Shown: positions 10,794 through 21,200 of the stretch, piece by piece
How positions within the stretch are numbered: the first letter of the stretch is position 1
Layout of the letters: each line of letters begins with the position of its first letter
Source: CAYZBM01 sp964476705
Lineage (GTDB): Bacteria; Pseudomonadota; Alphaproteobacteria; Rickettsiales; UBA6187
Direction: 5' to 3'
DNA length: 29,775 nt
NCBI GenBank assembly: GCA_964476705.1
Contig: CAYZBM010000016.1
Coordinates: 1-29,775 of the forward strand
Program-made: the position numbers and the translations under genes
The notes under the pieces: generated by a model
Seen by the model: only the letters and a program-made list of their open reading frames with translations
Told to the model about the DNA's origin: nothing
Databases searched by the model: none

Positions 10794-13475
10794 TTAATTA
10801 ACAGAGCCCTGCTCATGTAATGGCAACATGATTAATACGGTTAGAGTATTTAAACCAGTTTTTCTAGCAATAGTCATCTGACCATTATGCTCTTTGATAA
10901 TACTTTTAGCTACAGCAAATCTTAAAGATGCAACTGATTGGTTATTTTTTTCTAAACCATCATCGCTATTAAATTCAAATAAAATATTATCACATTCTTT
11001 ATCCCCAATCTGTTTATGATCATAATTTAATTCAATTAAAGCTTCATTTTGATCATAACTAGCATTAAGATTAACTGTACCATCAACACTTGAAATATCG
11101 CAAATATTATTACAAATATTAGTTAGAACTTGCTCAAGTAAAATAGAATCCACATAAAGTTTTGGCATTTTATCTTGAATATTTACAATAACATTTCTTT
11201 GCGCAAAATTAGATTTATTTCTTTGTAAAACTATATCTATAATATCTTCTGGGTTAATCCAATCCTTATTTAGCTCTAACTTATCACTACCACCTTTAGA
11301 CATCGAAACTAGATTTTTAATAAATCTATTCATTCTACTTACTTCTTTATAAATAATATCTAAAGTTTCTTCCTCTTCTTGTTTATCTAATTTATTTTTA
11401 CCTTTAATACTCCAAACTTTTTCCATAACTAGCGCAATAGGCTCACAAAAATCATGTGAGATTGAGGATAATAAAGCAGCTCGTAATTTTTCGGTTTTAG
11501 TATAAAGTTTAGCATCATTAATAGTTTCTGAAAGTTGAATTCTTTCAATAGCAACAGCAGCCTGATGCGACAAGGCATCCAAAATTCTTTTTTGATTACT
11601 AAGCAATACTTTACTTTTATCAGAAAATTCAATCCCAATAACTCCAATAATTCCACTATCAGTTTGCATCGGCACAAAAAACCAATTAGATGCCGGAAGA
11701 GTTGTAGTTGAATGACCAGCTGGTTCGTTTTTCTTCCAAGCCCACATTGCGGCACCTTTTGATAATTCATCTAAATGCGGGTAACCTGCAACAACTTTTA
11801 GCATATCATCCAAAGGCATTAACAAAGTTACTTTTACATCAAATATTTCTGCAACTTGTTTTACTACCGCTTTAAAAACTGTATCTATGTCACTTGCAGC
11901 AGCAATTTTTTTGCTAAAACCATAAAGGCTTGCGGTGCGTTCAGCATTTTGCTGCACAGTCTCTACCTGCTCTCTAATTAATGAAGCTTGCCTACTTATG
12001 GTTGCCGCTACAATTAAGAAGAAGAAGGAAGCAAAAGCATGTTCTTTATTAATTACTAAAAGACTAAAATATGGTTCAATAAAAAAGAAATGATAAGTCA
12101 GCATACTGATAATAACAGTATATAAAGATGTCCACATTCCATAGGTTACCGCCACATATAGAATAGGCAATAAAAATATCATCGATAAATTAGGTAAATT
12201 AATAAAAGATGAAATAATATAAACTAATATATTAGTTCCAGCGCAAGCAAGAGTGGCCGCTATATAACCGGTATATATTCTGGACAATTTATGCCGTTTC
12301 TTTTTCTTTTCTTTACGTTCTCTTACAACTATATCGCCAGTTGGTACTAAAATAACTTTCAAAAATTCACTACGTTTATAAAGTTCAATAGCAAAAGTTT
12401 GACTAAAAAATTTATACCATTTTCTGGTTGGTGGTTTACCAACTATTATATGACTAACATTACGTGATTTAGCAAAACTTAAAATCTGCCCTACTATATC
12501 ATCACCAGCTAAAGTTATAACCTCACCACCTAATTCTTCAGCTAATTGCAGAGCCTTAGTTACACAATCAGCATCTGTTGCAAGCATTGCTTGCCTATTG
12601 GTATTAACGTGGACTGCAAGCCACGGAGCTTTCCATCTAGCTGCTGTTTGATGACAAGTACGAACTAATTCTAATCCCTCATAATCATCACCAATACAGA
12701 CCATTATTCTTTCTCTGGTTGGCCAGCTTTCAGCGATTCCTTGTACTTGCATTAATTGCAGCATTTGCGAGTCAACTCGCTCAGCGGTAAATCTTAAAGC
12801 TAACTCTCTAAGCGCAGTTAAATTACTTTGAGTAAAAAAATTATGTATGGCTTTACGTGCCTGTTCTGGTACATAAACCTTACCTTCTTGTAATCTTTTT
12901 TGTAGCTCTTTTGGTGGAATATCTATTAATTCTATTTCATCAGCTAAATGTAAAATTCTATCCGGTACCGTTTCTTTAATTTGAATTCCGGCTATTCTAC
13001 TCACCACATCATTCAAACTTTCAATATGCTGAATATTTACTGTAGAATAAACATCAATACCTGAACTTAATAATTCTTCAACATCTTGATATCTTTTAGG
13101 ATGTCTACTACCTTCTATGTTAGTATGAGCCAATTCATCAACTAATACTACTGTTGGCCTTCTCTCCAATATCGCATCTATATCCATCTCTGGAAATTCT
13201 TTATCACGATATTGAATTTTTTTGCGTGGAATAATTTCAAGTCCATGGAGCATGCTTTCGGTATCTTTACGGCCATGAGTTTCAACTATACCAACTGCTA
13301 CATCGATCCCTTCTTTACGAAGTACAGTAGCATCCCCAAGCATAGCATAGGTTTTTCCAACTCCAGGAGATGCGCCTAAAAATATTTTTAATTTTCCACG
13401 ATTTTCTTTTTTAGCTTCAGCAAGAAAAGCCTCAGGAGATGGTCTATAATTACTATCTATCTTATTACGTTCCAT
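10794..13475 (-). CDS. kdpD: KdpD, osmosensitive K+ sensor protein with degenerate kinase ATP-binding motifs
   Basis: Membrane sensor of the Kdp potassium system; canonical KdpD phosphorylates KdpE. At 893 aa it is full length. Domains: N-terminal KdpD domain with Walker A G34-ASPGVGKT-42 and VLVDELAHTN near 110-119; a Usp-like domain about 255-380 (IIVGKPPTRKWYK); four membrane helices about 399-490; a GAF-like region about 520-645; then HisKA and HATPase regions. The phospho-acceptor His674 is kept, but its motif reads SHDFCEPI rather than SHDLRTPL. The N-box keeps N786 and N790 but has N789 where Glu is usual. The G1 box D-x-G-x-G reads D819-HKQI, and the G2 box GLGLA reads SLRFA (850-854), so the ATP-lid glycines are lost. 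Start supported by AAGGGG six nt upstream, 20 bp after kdpC. No kdpE is in the window. It may signal without ATP-dependent autophosphorylation (inference). Confidence 0.95.
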   Translation of the reverse strand: MERNKIDSNYRPSPEAFLAEAKKENRGKLKIFLGASPGVGKTYAMLGDATVLRKEGIDVAVGIVETHGRKDTESMLHGLEIIPRKKIQYRDKEFPEMDIDAILERRPTVVLVDELAHTNIEGSRHPKRYQDVEELLSSGIDVYSTVNIQHIESLNDVVSRIAGIQIKETVPDRILHLADEIELIDIPPKELQKRLQEGKVYVPEQARKAIHNFFTQSNLTALRELALRFTAERVDSQMLQLMQVQGIAESWPTRERIMVCIGDDYEGLELVRTCHQTAARWKAPWLAVHVNTNRQAMLATDADCVTKALQLAEELGGEVITLAGDDIVGQILSFAKSRNVSHIIVGKPPTRKWYKFFSQTFAIELYKRSEFLKVILVPTGDIVVRERKEKKKKRHKLSRIYTGYIAATLACAGTNILVYIISSFINLPNLSMIFLLPILYVAVTYGMWTSLYTVIISMLTYHFFFIEPYFSLLVINKEHAFASFFFLIVAATISRQASLIREQVETVQQNAERTASLYGFSKKIAAASDIDTVFKAVVKQVAEIFDVKVTLLMPLDDMLKVVAGYPHLDELSKGAAMWAWKKNEPAGHSTTTLPASNWFFVPMQTDSGIIGVIGIEFSDKSKVLLSNQKRILDALSHQAAVAIERIQLSETINDAKLYTKTEKLRAALLSSISHDFCEPIALVMEKVWSIKGKNKLDKQEEEETLDIIYKEVSRMNRFIKNLVSMSKGGSDKLELNKDWINPEDIIDIVLQRNKSNFAQRNVIVNIQDKMPKLYVDSILLEQVLTNICNNICDISSVDGTVNLNASYDQNEALIELNYDHKQIGDKECDNILFEFNSDDGLEKNNQSVASLRFAVAKSIIKEHNGQMTIARKTGLNTLTVLIMLPLHEQGSVN

Positions 13476-13481
13476 CTTTTT

Positions 13482-13487
13482 CCCCTT
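13482..13487 (-). promoter_or_regulatory. Shine-Dalgarno of kdpD
   Basis: AAGGGG lies six nt before the kdpD ATG at 13475, within the 20-bp kdpC-kdpD gap. It fixes the start and supports efficient translation of kdpD within the operon. Confidence 0.7.
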
Positions 13488-13495
13488 ATTTTATA

Positions 13496-14116
13496 CTACT
13501 TTATAATCTTACACTCACTATCAATTGGTATTTTTTTATCTAAAGCTCTATTTAATAAAACTACATTAACCATCTCTGAACCAAATATTCCCCATAAAGG
13601 TTTTTGCATATTTTTATCAATTAAGTCAATAAGCTCTTCAGTTTTAACATTTCGTGCTTTAGCAACAATAGGTAATTGAAATATAACTGCTTCTTTTGAT
13701 AAATTAGGATCTAAACCACTAGCTGAAGCATTTAATAATTCAAGTGGCGGAGTTGTATCAGGATTAAGTAATTTTAACTCATTATATCTTTTTACTATAA
13801 GTTCAATTAACTCTTTATTGGCTTGGCTTAAATTACTCGCACTACCAACTATAATATTATTCTCTGGATTAGGGTCATTAAAATTAGTTAAAGATGGCCT
13901 AGGTAAAAAATATTTCTCATTACATTTAGCAAAAGGAATAGCCAATAATTCTGAGCCCAAAACCTTACCATCTTCACTTAAAATCAAACTGCCATTTGCT
14001 TGTTTTGGAAAAAAATATTCCGCTATTTTTGTAAGCGAAAAATTGTAAAAAAAACCACATATTCCTATCATTAAAAGCAGGAGAATTAATGAAGATCTAA
14101 TTTCTTTTAGTAACAT
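13496..14116 (-). CDS. kdpC: KdpC, subunit of the K+-transporting ATPase
   Basis: KdpC is the small single-span subunit that stabilises the KdpFABC complex and aids ATP use by KdpB. The 206-aa product has one N-terminal membrane helix (residues about 7-27) and a periplasmic domain with family hallmarks: 'KYFLPRPS', 'NNIIVGSASNLSQ', 'LLNASASGLDPNLS' and 'PLWGIFGSEMVNVVLLN'. Its length matches the family (about 190-210 aa). It starts 21 bp after kdpB with a weak GGA and is followed by kdpD after 20 bp, which indicates one transcript. No damage is seen. Confidence 0.95.
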   Translation of the reverse strand: MLLKEIRSSLILLLLMIGICGFFYNFSLTKIAEYFFPKQANGSLILSEDGKVLGSELLAIPFAKCNEKYFLPRPSLTNFNDPNPENNIIVGSASNLSQANKELIELIVKRYNELKLLNPDTTPPLELLNASASGLDPNLSKEAVIFQLPIVAKARNVKTEELIDLIDKNMQKPLWGIFGSEMVNVVLLNRALDKKIPIDSECKIIK

Positions 14117-14137
14117 AAATTATTCCAATAATAAAAA

Positions 14138-16201
14138 TTATATAAGTCCAAGATAAGTAACAGTCATATCAATAATTTTAATAAAAATAAACGGCGTAAC
14201 AACTCCACCTAAACCATAGATTAAGAGATTTCGGCTGAGTAATTTTTTAGCTGTAGTTGGTACATATTTTATACCTTTTAAAGCAAGTGGTATTAAAGCT
14301 AAAACTATTAAAGCATTAAAGATAATTGCCGATAATATGGCACTTTCTGCTGAATGAAGATTCATAATATTTAATACTTGTAGCTCTGGGTATGTGGCGA
14401 CAAATAACGCTGGGATAATGGCAAAATATTTGGCAATATCATTAGCTAATGAAAAAGTAGTCAAAGCTCCACGGCTCATTAGTAATTGTTTACCAATTTT
14501 TATCACTTCAATTAATTTAGTTGGATTACTATCTAGATCTATCATGTTACCGGCTTCACGAGCTGCCATAGTTCCAGTATTCATAGCAATACCAACATCA
14601 GCTTGCGCTAAAGCTGGAGCGTCATTAGAACCATCACCACACATAGCAACCAATTTACCTTCTGATTGCTCTTTTCTAATTAAATCTAATTTATTTTCAG
14701 GAGTAGCTTCAGCTAAAAATCCATCAACTCCTGATTCTGCTGCGATTGCTGCCGCAGTTAAAGGATTATCACCAGTAATCATTACGGTTCTAACACCCAT
14801 CCGGCGTAACTCATCAAATCTTTCTTTAAGTCCTGGTTTTACTATATCTTTTAAATATACCACTCCCAACAACTTACCATCTTTAGCAACAGCCAGTGGC
14901 GTACCACCTTGTTTAGAAACATATTCTACGGCTTTCTCGACTTTATCATTTAATCTTTGGCTTTCTTGCGCTCCTACAAACACCAACATTGTATCTATAG
15001 CTCCTTTACGGATAATAGTATCGCCAATATTAACTCCACTCATTCTGGTTCTTGCTGAAAATTCAACAAATTCCATTTCATCTTTATTCATGCTTTGTAT
15101 ATTTAAACCAAATTTACTAGAAGCGAGAGTTACTATTGACTTACCTTCAGGCGTATCATCACTTAATGAAGAATAAAAGGCCGCCTCAGCTAATTGTTGT
15201 TCAGTAACATCAGGCATTGGAATAAATTCTGAAGCCATTCTATTGCCGATAGTAATAGTTCCAGTTTTATCCAAAAGTAATGTATCTACATCACCTGCAG
15301 CTTCAACTGATCTTCCAGATTTTGCTATAACATTAAATTTTACTAATCTTTCCATACCAGCAATACCAATTGCTGATAATAAACCGCTAATAGTTGTTGG
15401 AATTAAAGTAATAAATAACGAAGCTAAATAAACCAATCCTAATTTTATTCCTGAATAATGAGCAAAAAATGCTAATGACGATGTAACTAACAAGAAAATT
15501 AAAGTCATCCCACTTAGTAAAATTCCTAAGGCAATTTCATTAGGAGTTTTTTGTCTTTCGGCACCTTCAACTAAACTAATTATTTTATCTAAAAATGATT
15601 CACCTTGCTTAACTGTAATTCTAACCACTATACGGTCAGAAACTACTTTAGTACCACCGGTTACCGCACATCTATCGCCACCACTTTCACGAATTACTGG
15701 TGCCGATTCACCTGTTATTGCCGACTCATCAACTGTTGCAATACCTTCCACTACATCACCATCGCCTGGAATTATTTCACCTTCAGTAACTACCACTAAA
15801 TCACCAGGATTTAGATTCTCAGCAGCGACCATTTCATATTTTTCTTGATTTTTTAATGAAGAAATGAGCTTAGCTTGAGTTGAGGTTTTAGTATTACGTA
15901 AGCTATTAGCCATAGCTTTTCCTCTGCCTTCGGCAATACTTTCAGCAAAATTAGCAAATAAAACTGTAAACCATAACCACGCCGTAACTTGAATAGTTAA
16001 TCTAAAATTTTCATCATGACCTGCAATAAAAATACTTTGAACTAGAACCAAAGTACATAAAGCGGCGACTATCTCAACTATAAAAATAACTGGATTTCTG
16101 ATTAATTCTTTTGGATTAAGTTTTACAAAAGACGATTTAATAGCCTTAAGAAATATAGCTTTATCTAACAAAGGAATAGATTTTTTAGCGTGAACAGACA
16201 T
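14138..16201 (-). CDS. kdpB: KdpB, ATP-hydrolysing P-type ATPase subunit of the K+ pump
   Basis: Catalytic subunit of the Kdp high-affinity K+ pump in the inner membrane. The 687-aa length is typical. Motifs in order: actuator TGES (163-166), with the Ser of TGESAPV that is an inhibitory phosphorylation site in E. coli KdpB; membrane signature 'ITLIPTTISGLLSAIG' (264-279); catalytic D311-KTGTIT; 'MITGDNP'; and hinge 'GDGSNDAPALAQADVGIAM'. All essential residues seen in functional KdpB are present. It is preceded by kdpA (38-bp gap, AGGG upstream of the ATG) and followed by kdpC. Long open frames on the opposite strand inside this gene are shadows. Confidence 0.97.
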   Translation of the reverse strand: MSVHAKKSIPLLDKAIFLKAIKSSFVKLNPKELIRNPVIFIVEIVAALCTLVLVQSIFIAGHDENFRLTIQVTAWLWFTVLFANFAESIAEGRGKAMANSLRNTKTSTQAKLISSLKNQEKYEMVAAENLNPGDLVVVTEGEIIPGDGDVVEGIATVDESAITGESAPVIRESGGDRCAVTGGTKVVSDRIVVRITVKQGESFLDKIISLVEGAERQKTPNEIALGILLSGMTLIFLLVTSSLAFFAHYSGIKLGLVYLASLFITLIPTTISGLLSAIGIAGMERLVKFNVIAKSGRSVEAAGDVDTLLLDKTGTITIGNRMASEFIPMPDVTEQQLAEAAFYSSLSDDTPEGKSIVTLASSKFGLNIQSMNKDEMEFVEFSARTRMSGVNIGDTIIRKGAIDTMLVFVGAQESQRLNDKVEKAVEYVSKQGGTPLAVAKDGKLLGVVYLKDIVKPGLKERFDELRRMGVRTVMITGDNPLTAAAIAAESGVDGFLAEATPENKLDLIRKEQSEGKLVAMCGDGSNDAPALAQADVGIAMNTGTMAAREAGNMIDLDSNPTKLIEVIKIGKQLLMSRGALTTFSLANDIAKYFAIIPALFVATYPELQVLNIMNLHSAESAILSAIIFNALIVLALIPLALKGIKYVPTTAKKLLSRNLLIYGLGGVVTPFIFIKIIDMTVTYLGLI

Positions 16202-16239
16202 AATATCAAACCCTATTTTACTAAATAATTTATTATAAA

Positions 16240-17952
16240 TTAGAACGCATAACTAGATAACATAGTTATATGCTCGAGTACCGGACCCAAAACTAGTACC
16301 GGCAAGAAGGTTAAACCACCAATAATTAAAACCATCCCAGCAAGTAGTAAGGCAAATTGTAAGCCATGAGTTGGGAAAGTTCCATTTGAAGTTGGCACTA
16401 TGTTTTTTCGCGATAAAGAACCAGCTATCCCTAAAATAATCCCAATAAATAAAAATCTACCAAATAACATAGTTATAAAAGTAAGTAAGTTGTAATAATT
16501 AGTATTTGCAGAAAAACCTGCGAATGCCGAACCATTATTATTAGTAGTTGAAGCAAAAGCATATAATAATTCGGTAAGACCATGCGGACCTACTTCTTGG
16601 ATCCCAGCAATACCCGGCTTAACCATCACTGAAATTGCTGAAAAGACTAAAATACCAATTGGGGCAATTAACATCCCAATAATACATAACGTAATTTCCC
16701 GAGCTTCAATTTTTTTGCCTAAATATTCTGGTGTTCTTCCTACCATTAAACCGGCAATAAAAACTGAGAAAATAATAAAAATTAGCATTCCGTATATACC
16801 ACTGCCTACGCCACCAAAAACCACTTCACCTAACATTATATTAAATAATTGTATTAACCCTGAAAGTGGCATAAAACTATCATGCATCGAGTTTACTGAA
16901 CCATTTGAAGTAGCTGTCGTTGCAACAGACCAAAATACTGAACTACCTACACTAAATCTAGTTTCTTTGCCTTCCATATTAGTGGCATTTTCATAAGGAA
17001 GTGAATAAGCTTGAAGTAAATGATTAGCACCATACTCACTATGTAGTGCTATAAATAATCCTGCAACAAAAAGTAATAACATAGTTGCAAAGATTGTATA
17101 ACCTTGTCTTTTATCTTTAAGTAACGAGCCAAAAGTAAATACTAAAGCCATAGGTAATAAAATTATTGATAACATTTCAATTAAATTTGAAATGATAGTT
17201 GGATTTTCAAAAGGATGCGCTGAATTTGCTGCAAAAACTCCACCACCATTACCGCCTAATTGTTTAATCGCAACTTCTGAGGCCACCGGACCTTGTGGTA
17301 ATAATTTATTAATTGACTCAATATTCAAATATTCAGAAAAATTTTGTGGTACACCTTGTGCAACTAGAGCTATAGCAACTATAAATGATAAAGGTAATAA
17401 GATATATAAAACTGCTTTTACTAAATCAGCATAAAAATTACCAAGCCTGCCAGTACCAGCTGACGTAAGTCCACGAGCAAGAGCTACTAAAACTGCAAGA
17501 CCCGTTGCCGCTGATAAGAAATTTTGTACAACTATTCCAGAGATTTGACTAAAATAACTTATTGTAGTTTCCGGAATATATGACTGCCAATTTGTATTGG
17601 TAACAAAGCTCATGGCTATATTTAATGCTAGTACAAAATTAACCCCTTTAAAATGCATCGGGTTAAGCGGTAACTTATCTTGGAAAAGTAATATTAATAC
17701 AAAAACTAAAAAACCCATCAGGTTAAAAACTAATAACGAACCTAAATATTCGGTCCATGATTGTTCTTTATTTTTATCTATCCCACTTATCTTATGTATT
17801 AACATCTCAAGCGATGATAATATTTTACATGATTTAGATTTAGCATTTACGCAAGGAGAAAATAATTTAGCTATATATTTACCTAAAAGCATCGCAAGAG
17901 GTATAATAATTACTAAATAGGCAACAAATTCTATAATATCCTTAGCTGGCAT
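16240..17952 (-). CDS. kdpA: KdpA, K+-channel-like subunit of the K+-transporting ATPase
   Basis: Forms the K+ selectivity filter and entry channel of KdpFABC. It is a polytopic membrane protein with four filter loops of the SKT superfamily. Numbered from the upstream ATG at 17958, these are TNTNWQ (120-125), GGNGGG (235-240) followed by FAANSAHPFENPT, TSNGS (350-354) and TNNNGS (472-477). The length, about 570 aa, is usual. Two ATGs compete. The one at 17958 lies only 2 nt after the GGAG overlapping the kdpF stop, whereas ATG 17952 (MPAKD...) has 8-nt spacing. I prefer 17952, which shortens the longest frame by two residues. The gene is intact, with all pore glycines kept, so the pump is probably functional. 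Confidence 0.96.
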   Translation of the reverse strand: MPAKDIIEFVAYLVIIIPLAMLLGKYIAKLFSPCVNAKSKSCKILSSLEMLIHKISGIDKNKEQSWTEYLGSLLVFNLMGFLVFVLILLFQDKLPLNPMHFKGVNFVLALNIAMSFVTNTNWQSYIPETTISYFSQISGIVVQNFLSAATGLAVLVALARGLTSAGTGRLGNFYADLVKAVLYILLPLSFIVAIALVAQGVPQNFSEYLNIESINKLLPQGPVASEVAIKQLGGNGGGVFAANSAHPFENPTIISNLIEMLSIILLPMALVFTFGSLLKDKRQGYTIFATMLLLFVAGLFIALHSEYGANHLLQAYSLPYENATNMEGKETRFSVGSSVFWSVATTATSNGSVNSMHDSFMPLSGLIQLFNIMLGEVVFGGVGSGIYGMLIFIIFSVFIAGLMVGRTPEYLGKKIEAREITLCIIGMLIAPIGILVFSAISVMVKPGIAGIQEVGPHGLTELLYAFASTTNNNGSAFAGFSANTNYYNLLTFITMLFGRFLFIGIILGIAGSLSRKNIVPTSNGTFPTHGLQFALLLAGMVLIIGGLTFLPVLVLGPVLEHITMLSSYAF

Positions 17953-17960
17953 AAACATAT

Positions 17961-17966
17961 CTCCTT
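17961..17966 (-). promoter_or_regulatory. Shine-Dalgarno of kdpA, overlapping the kdpF stop codon
   Basis: The minus strand reads TAAGGAGATATGTTTATG: AAGGAG shares its AA with the TAA stop of kdpF. Spacing favours the second ATG (17952, 8 nt) over the first (17958, 2 nt). The overlap implies coupled translation of kdpF and kdpA. Confidence 0.75.
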
Positions 17967-18051
17967 AAAATTCTTCAGGATAAATTAAAACATATAACAA
18001 ATAGAAGAAAATAAATAGCGTAACTATCCCGCCTAATACTAACTCGAACAT
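17965..18051 (-). CDS. kdpF: KdpF, small membrane peptide of the K+-transporting ATPase
   Basis: A 28-codon frame immediately upstream of kdpA. It begins MFELVLGGIV and ends LLYVLIYPEEF: a single hydrophobic helix followed by the Y-x-L-x-x-P-E-x-F ending typical of KdpF. KdpF is a lipid-like stabilising subunit of KdpFABC. Its place directly before kdpA, with the kdpA Shine-Dalgarno overlapping its stop, matches the canonical kdpFABC order. No good Shine-Dalgarno precedes its own ATG. It is short enough to be missed by routine gene callers. Confidence 0.9.
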   Translation of the reverse strand: MFELVLGGIVTLFIFFYLLYVLIYPEEF

Positions 18052-18230
18052 ATAAATAAAATAACTTTAAGGTTAAATGTTTACTTGTAAAAAGGCCTGT
18101 ATAACATCATTTGCAACCAAGTGCTATTCCCATCTTAGCTCATAATGGTCTCAAAGTAGATCCGGATTGATTTTTTGGCTTTTTATTCTAGATACAGCTT
18201 ACCTGATTTTAGTGAATTTTATAGCCAGAA
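18052..18230. other. Intergenic gap between the giant protease and the kdp operon
   Basis: A 179-bp gap between two same-strand units. I see no convincing terminator hairpin for the giant gene upstream: GGCT (near 18226) and AGCC (near 18178) could pair only across a long loop. The likely kdp promoter lies here. A weak extended -10, TGTTATACA (18106-18098), stands about 47 nt before kdpF with no good -35. No KdpE-type operator could be recognised by eye. Confidence 0.4.
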
Positions 18231-21200
18231 TCACACTCCCCAAATAATATCTAACTGATTTACATCAAAATTACCGACAATATCAAGTTTATAATCAACA
18301 TAACTATCTATAGGCGTAATTACTGTATGGTTGTCAGCAGTATGAGTAGCTATAATATCTTGATCACCATGAAGCCCATGACGCACTAAAAAAGATAGAT
18401 CGATCATATCTGTATGTGGATTATAATTTAAAATACTAGCCGTATGCTCTCTAGTAGAATTTGGAGCCGAAAATAGCTCAAGATGATTAACTCCGATAAG
18501 ATTATTATCCGCATCAGGAGTTATATTATAAACTTCAGGAACTGTTATTTTAACCGTAGCATCTAAGGACAAACCACCTTCACTATCCATAATCTTATAA
18601 TTAAAGCTGTCTATACCAGAAAAATTATGAGCAGACTGATAACGAACAGTTCCATCATGGTTTAAGCTAACACTAGCTCCAGGACTTATATTAGAAAAAC
18701 TTACATTATTAGAATTAATCCCTATATGTCCATCTTCTGCATCATAAGCTCCTAAACCTCTTATATTTATTTTCTCATTTTCAAAATTATAATCCTGAAT
18801 ATCATATGCAATTGGTAAATGATTAACATAAGCAACCTCCATATTCACAGTAGCAGATGAAGTATGATGTAGCGAATCGGTAACTGAATAGGTAAAAGAA
18901 TCATGACCAGAAAAATTAATTGGCGCCTTATAATAAAGAGTTCCATCAGGATTTAAAGCAACAGTTGCACCGGCTGTAATATTCGAAAAATGTATATTAG
19001 CACTATTTGGTTGAATAACACCATCTATTCCTCCATGAATTGGCGGTATAGATATATTAACTCCAGTATCTTTCAAAGCAGTAGCAGTGATATCTTGCGC
19101 TTTTAAATCGGTAAGCACATTTACAATAATTGTACCGGTTGATTGGCCACCTTTTGAATCAGTTATGGTATAATTAAAACTATCTTGTCCATAAAAATCT
19201 GAAGGTGCTTTATACTCAATACGTTGAGAATAGCTTGAATACACAAATCTAACAACAGCTCCTGAAGTTATATGACTAAAGCTAGTTGTATTACTATTTA
19301 GTAGTATAGTGCCATCTTCAAAATCAGAAACACTAGCATAAAGAGAAATACTACTATTTTCACCAGTATTAAGAATAAAAGTTTTAGCTACGGGCAAATG
19401 ATTAGGATCACTAGTAACGTTTATATTAACTGTAGCTGAAGAGGTTCCATACTCAGCATCAGTAATGTTGTAGGTAAAACTATCCGTACCATAAAAATTA
19501 TTTGCCGCTTGATAATGAATGGTACCATTATTATTCAAGCTAATACTAGCTCCCGTACTTACCTGCGAAAAACTTATATTAGTATTGTTAGGAATAATAA
19601 CTCCATCCTCAACATCCTTAATTTGTGGAATTACAATATCAACTGCACCATTTTTTGAAGTTAGAGTATTAATATTTTGCAATACTGGCAATTGATTAAC
19701 ATGAAGAATATTTATATTAAAAATAGTTGAATAAATACTACCTTTAGAATCAGTAACATTACAAATAAAACTATTTTGACCATAAAAATTAGTTGGTCCC
19801 TTATAACTAATAGTTCCATCATTATTTAAATTAACAATCGTACCATTACTAACATTTGTAAAATTTACATTATGATTATTAAAATCAAATGTTCCATCTA
19901 GCAAATCACTGTTTGTTGGAATATTTATATTAACCGCAATATTTTCTAAAGTAGTTAGGTTAATAGTTGATAAATGATCAACCTGGCCAACTTTTACATT
20001 CACAACAGCTACAGAGCTACCATAACTACCTATAACTTTATAATAAAAAAAATCATCTCCAACAAAGTTAGCTGCCGGCTGGTAATGTATAGTACCATCA
20101 CTATTTAAACTAACATTCGCCCCTAGACTTACATGTTCAAAACTTATATTTTTAGCAGTAGGAAGAATAATACCATTTTCACCATCATTAATTCTAGGTA
20201 TTTTTATATCAGCCCATGTATCTTCTAAAGCAGAAACATTAATATTATCTAATCTAGGTAACGGTTCCCCTTGAGGTACTTTAATATAAACAGTTACAGA
20301 TGATTTCTGATTTAAAGAATTAGTAACAGAATAGGTAAAAGAATCCTGACCAGAAAATTTAATTGCTGCTTGATAATGAATAGTACCATTATTATTTAAA
20401 AATACCTGAGCTCCATTACTTACATGTGAAAAACTTATATTCCTAGCATTAGGTACTATAATTCCATCTATATTATCCTTAACTAGAGGAATTTCTATAT
20501 TAAGCCCCTTATCTCGCGAAGTAGAGAGATAAATAGAGTTATAAGAATGGACATTTACATTAACTGTAGCTGAAGATATTCCTCCTTCAGAATCAATAAA
20601 ACTATAAGTAAAATGGTCAGGTCCATTAAAATTAGTTGGCGCCATATAATGAATTGATCCATACTCGGACATACTAACCTTAACACCAGGAGTAACATTT
20701 GTGAATATTATGTTATTGCTATTAAAAATTATGTTATAGTTATTAGATTCAATCACTCCATCTTCAGCATCATTAATTCTCGGAATCGATATATAAATTA
20801 TATCATTTTGAAAATTATTATTATTAACTGAAATATTTTGCACAACTGGCAACTGGTTAACATGAGTAACATTTACATTTACCCTAGCTGAAGAGATGAT
20901 ACCTTGAGAATCAATAATACTATAGGTGAAATTATCCTGACCATAAAAATTAGCTGCCGGCTGATAATGAATTGTTCCATTACTATTCAAGCTAACGCTC
21001 GCACCATGAGTAATATCTGTAAAACTTATATTATAATTATTATCATTAGGTATAATCATCCCGTATACGCTATCAAGAATTGTCGATATATTGACATCAA
21101 CTGCAATATTTTCTACAGCAGTTGCTTCTATATTTTGCAATATAGGAACGGGTTTAACGTTAACAAAAATTGTATTTGTACTCTGACCACCATTTGCATC

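Noticed and set aside
14394..15176. 260-codon plus-strand open frame
   Set aside because: It lies wholly antisense to kdpB, whose motifs are all intact. Its translation has no recognisable domain and it has no ribosome site.
18052..18230. Intrinsic terminator between the giant protease and kdpF
   Set aside because: Only short arms with a long loop were found and no clean stem followed by a T run on the minus strand, so none is called.
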